DNA of 5,314 nucleotides, taken from assembly GCA_025455795.1 (NCBI GenBank), contig JALOLW010000308.1, positions 1-5,314 on the forward strand, given 5' to 3'. The DNA is from Spirosomataceae bacterium. Its GTDB lineage: Bacteria; Bacteroidota; Bacteroidia; Cytophagales; Spirosomataceae. Numbering within the stretch: position 1 is the first letter of the stretch; every line of letters starts with the position of its first letter. Shown here in pieces: positions 5,211 through 5,314 of the stretch. The notes beneath the pieces were generated by a model, which was not told where the DNA came from, made no database searches, and saw nothing but the letters and a program-made list of their open reading frames with translations. The position numbers were made by a program, and so were the translations under genes.

Positions 5211-5314
5211 AAATCAATATTACTGGACAATTAATTTATTGAAAGGTAAAGGTGCTGCAATCTTAACATTGATAAATTGTATTAAATCAAGAAGTCGCCT
5301 GAGAGAAATAAAAG
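5211..5314. other. AT-rich 3' flank with no assignable feature
   Basis: The last 104 bases after pgeF are AT-rich. An ATG at 5207 gives only 11 codons before TGA. One frame stays open to the end of the window (reading about LKGKGAAILTLINCIKSRSR from a TTG at 5239), but it is too short and has no recognisable motif, so no gene is called. No GC-rich stem with a T-run, and thus no clear terminator, is visible after pgeF. Confidence 0.5.

Noticed and set aside
5207..5314. A new gene starting at the end of the window
   Set aside because: The ATG at 5207 reaches a stop after 11 codons and the other open frame has no proper start or recognisable motif.

Overview
The window looks like a chromosomal segment from a Bacteroidota bacterium, probably a Cytophagales member; the genus cannot be called. 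Supporting signs are A-rich leaders instead of Shine-Dalgarno sites, a perfect TAnnTTTG-type -7 element at 2052-2059, a GC-rich dispersed-repeat-like block at 2805-2853, and protein sequences that read as Bacteroidota versions of their families.

Two kinds of DNA alternate. The backbone (about 1-234 and 2142-5210) has hand-counted 60-base lines at 55-60% GC. It carries, all on the + strand, the end of a TPR protein gene, a 761-residue membrane protein fused to a spermidine-synthase-like domain, and a pgeF/yfiH-family gene. The last two are 4 bases apart and probably co-transcribed. Between the TPR gene and the membrane protein lies a block of about 1.9 kb (235-2141) with hand-counted lines at 30-42% GC. 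It encodes a DGPF/YCII-family protein and, 1 base downstream, an ECF42-type sigma factor with its C-terminal TPR-like extension.

The block behaves like a discrete mobile cassette. The sequence at the sigma-factor stop codon (1955-1990) is complementary in its first part to the left edge of the block (234-257) and in its second part to the right edge (2129-2141). If the two edges were joined, as in an excised circle, they would form one nearly continuous arm complementary to 1955-1990. The rest of the 3' non-coding tail (1978-2141) folds as a long imperfect hairpin. Removing the block and keeping one shared A leaves the TPR gene ending in TAG, 28 bases before the ATG of the membrane protein, which is a plausible ancestral operon. 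The architecture recalls an integron gene cassette with an attC-like site, but the split point, the length of the site and the absence of a recombinase do not fit the textbook case.

Inside the cassette, a -35/-10 pair resembling the ECF42 promoter motif described in Streptomyces lies upstream of the DGPF gene, which suggests autoregulation. A perfect 14-bp inverted repeat lies just inside the sigma-factor coding sequence. The cassette tail also contains a -7-like element pointing towards the downstream backbone operon. The last 104 bases are AT-rich and hold nothing that can be assigned.
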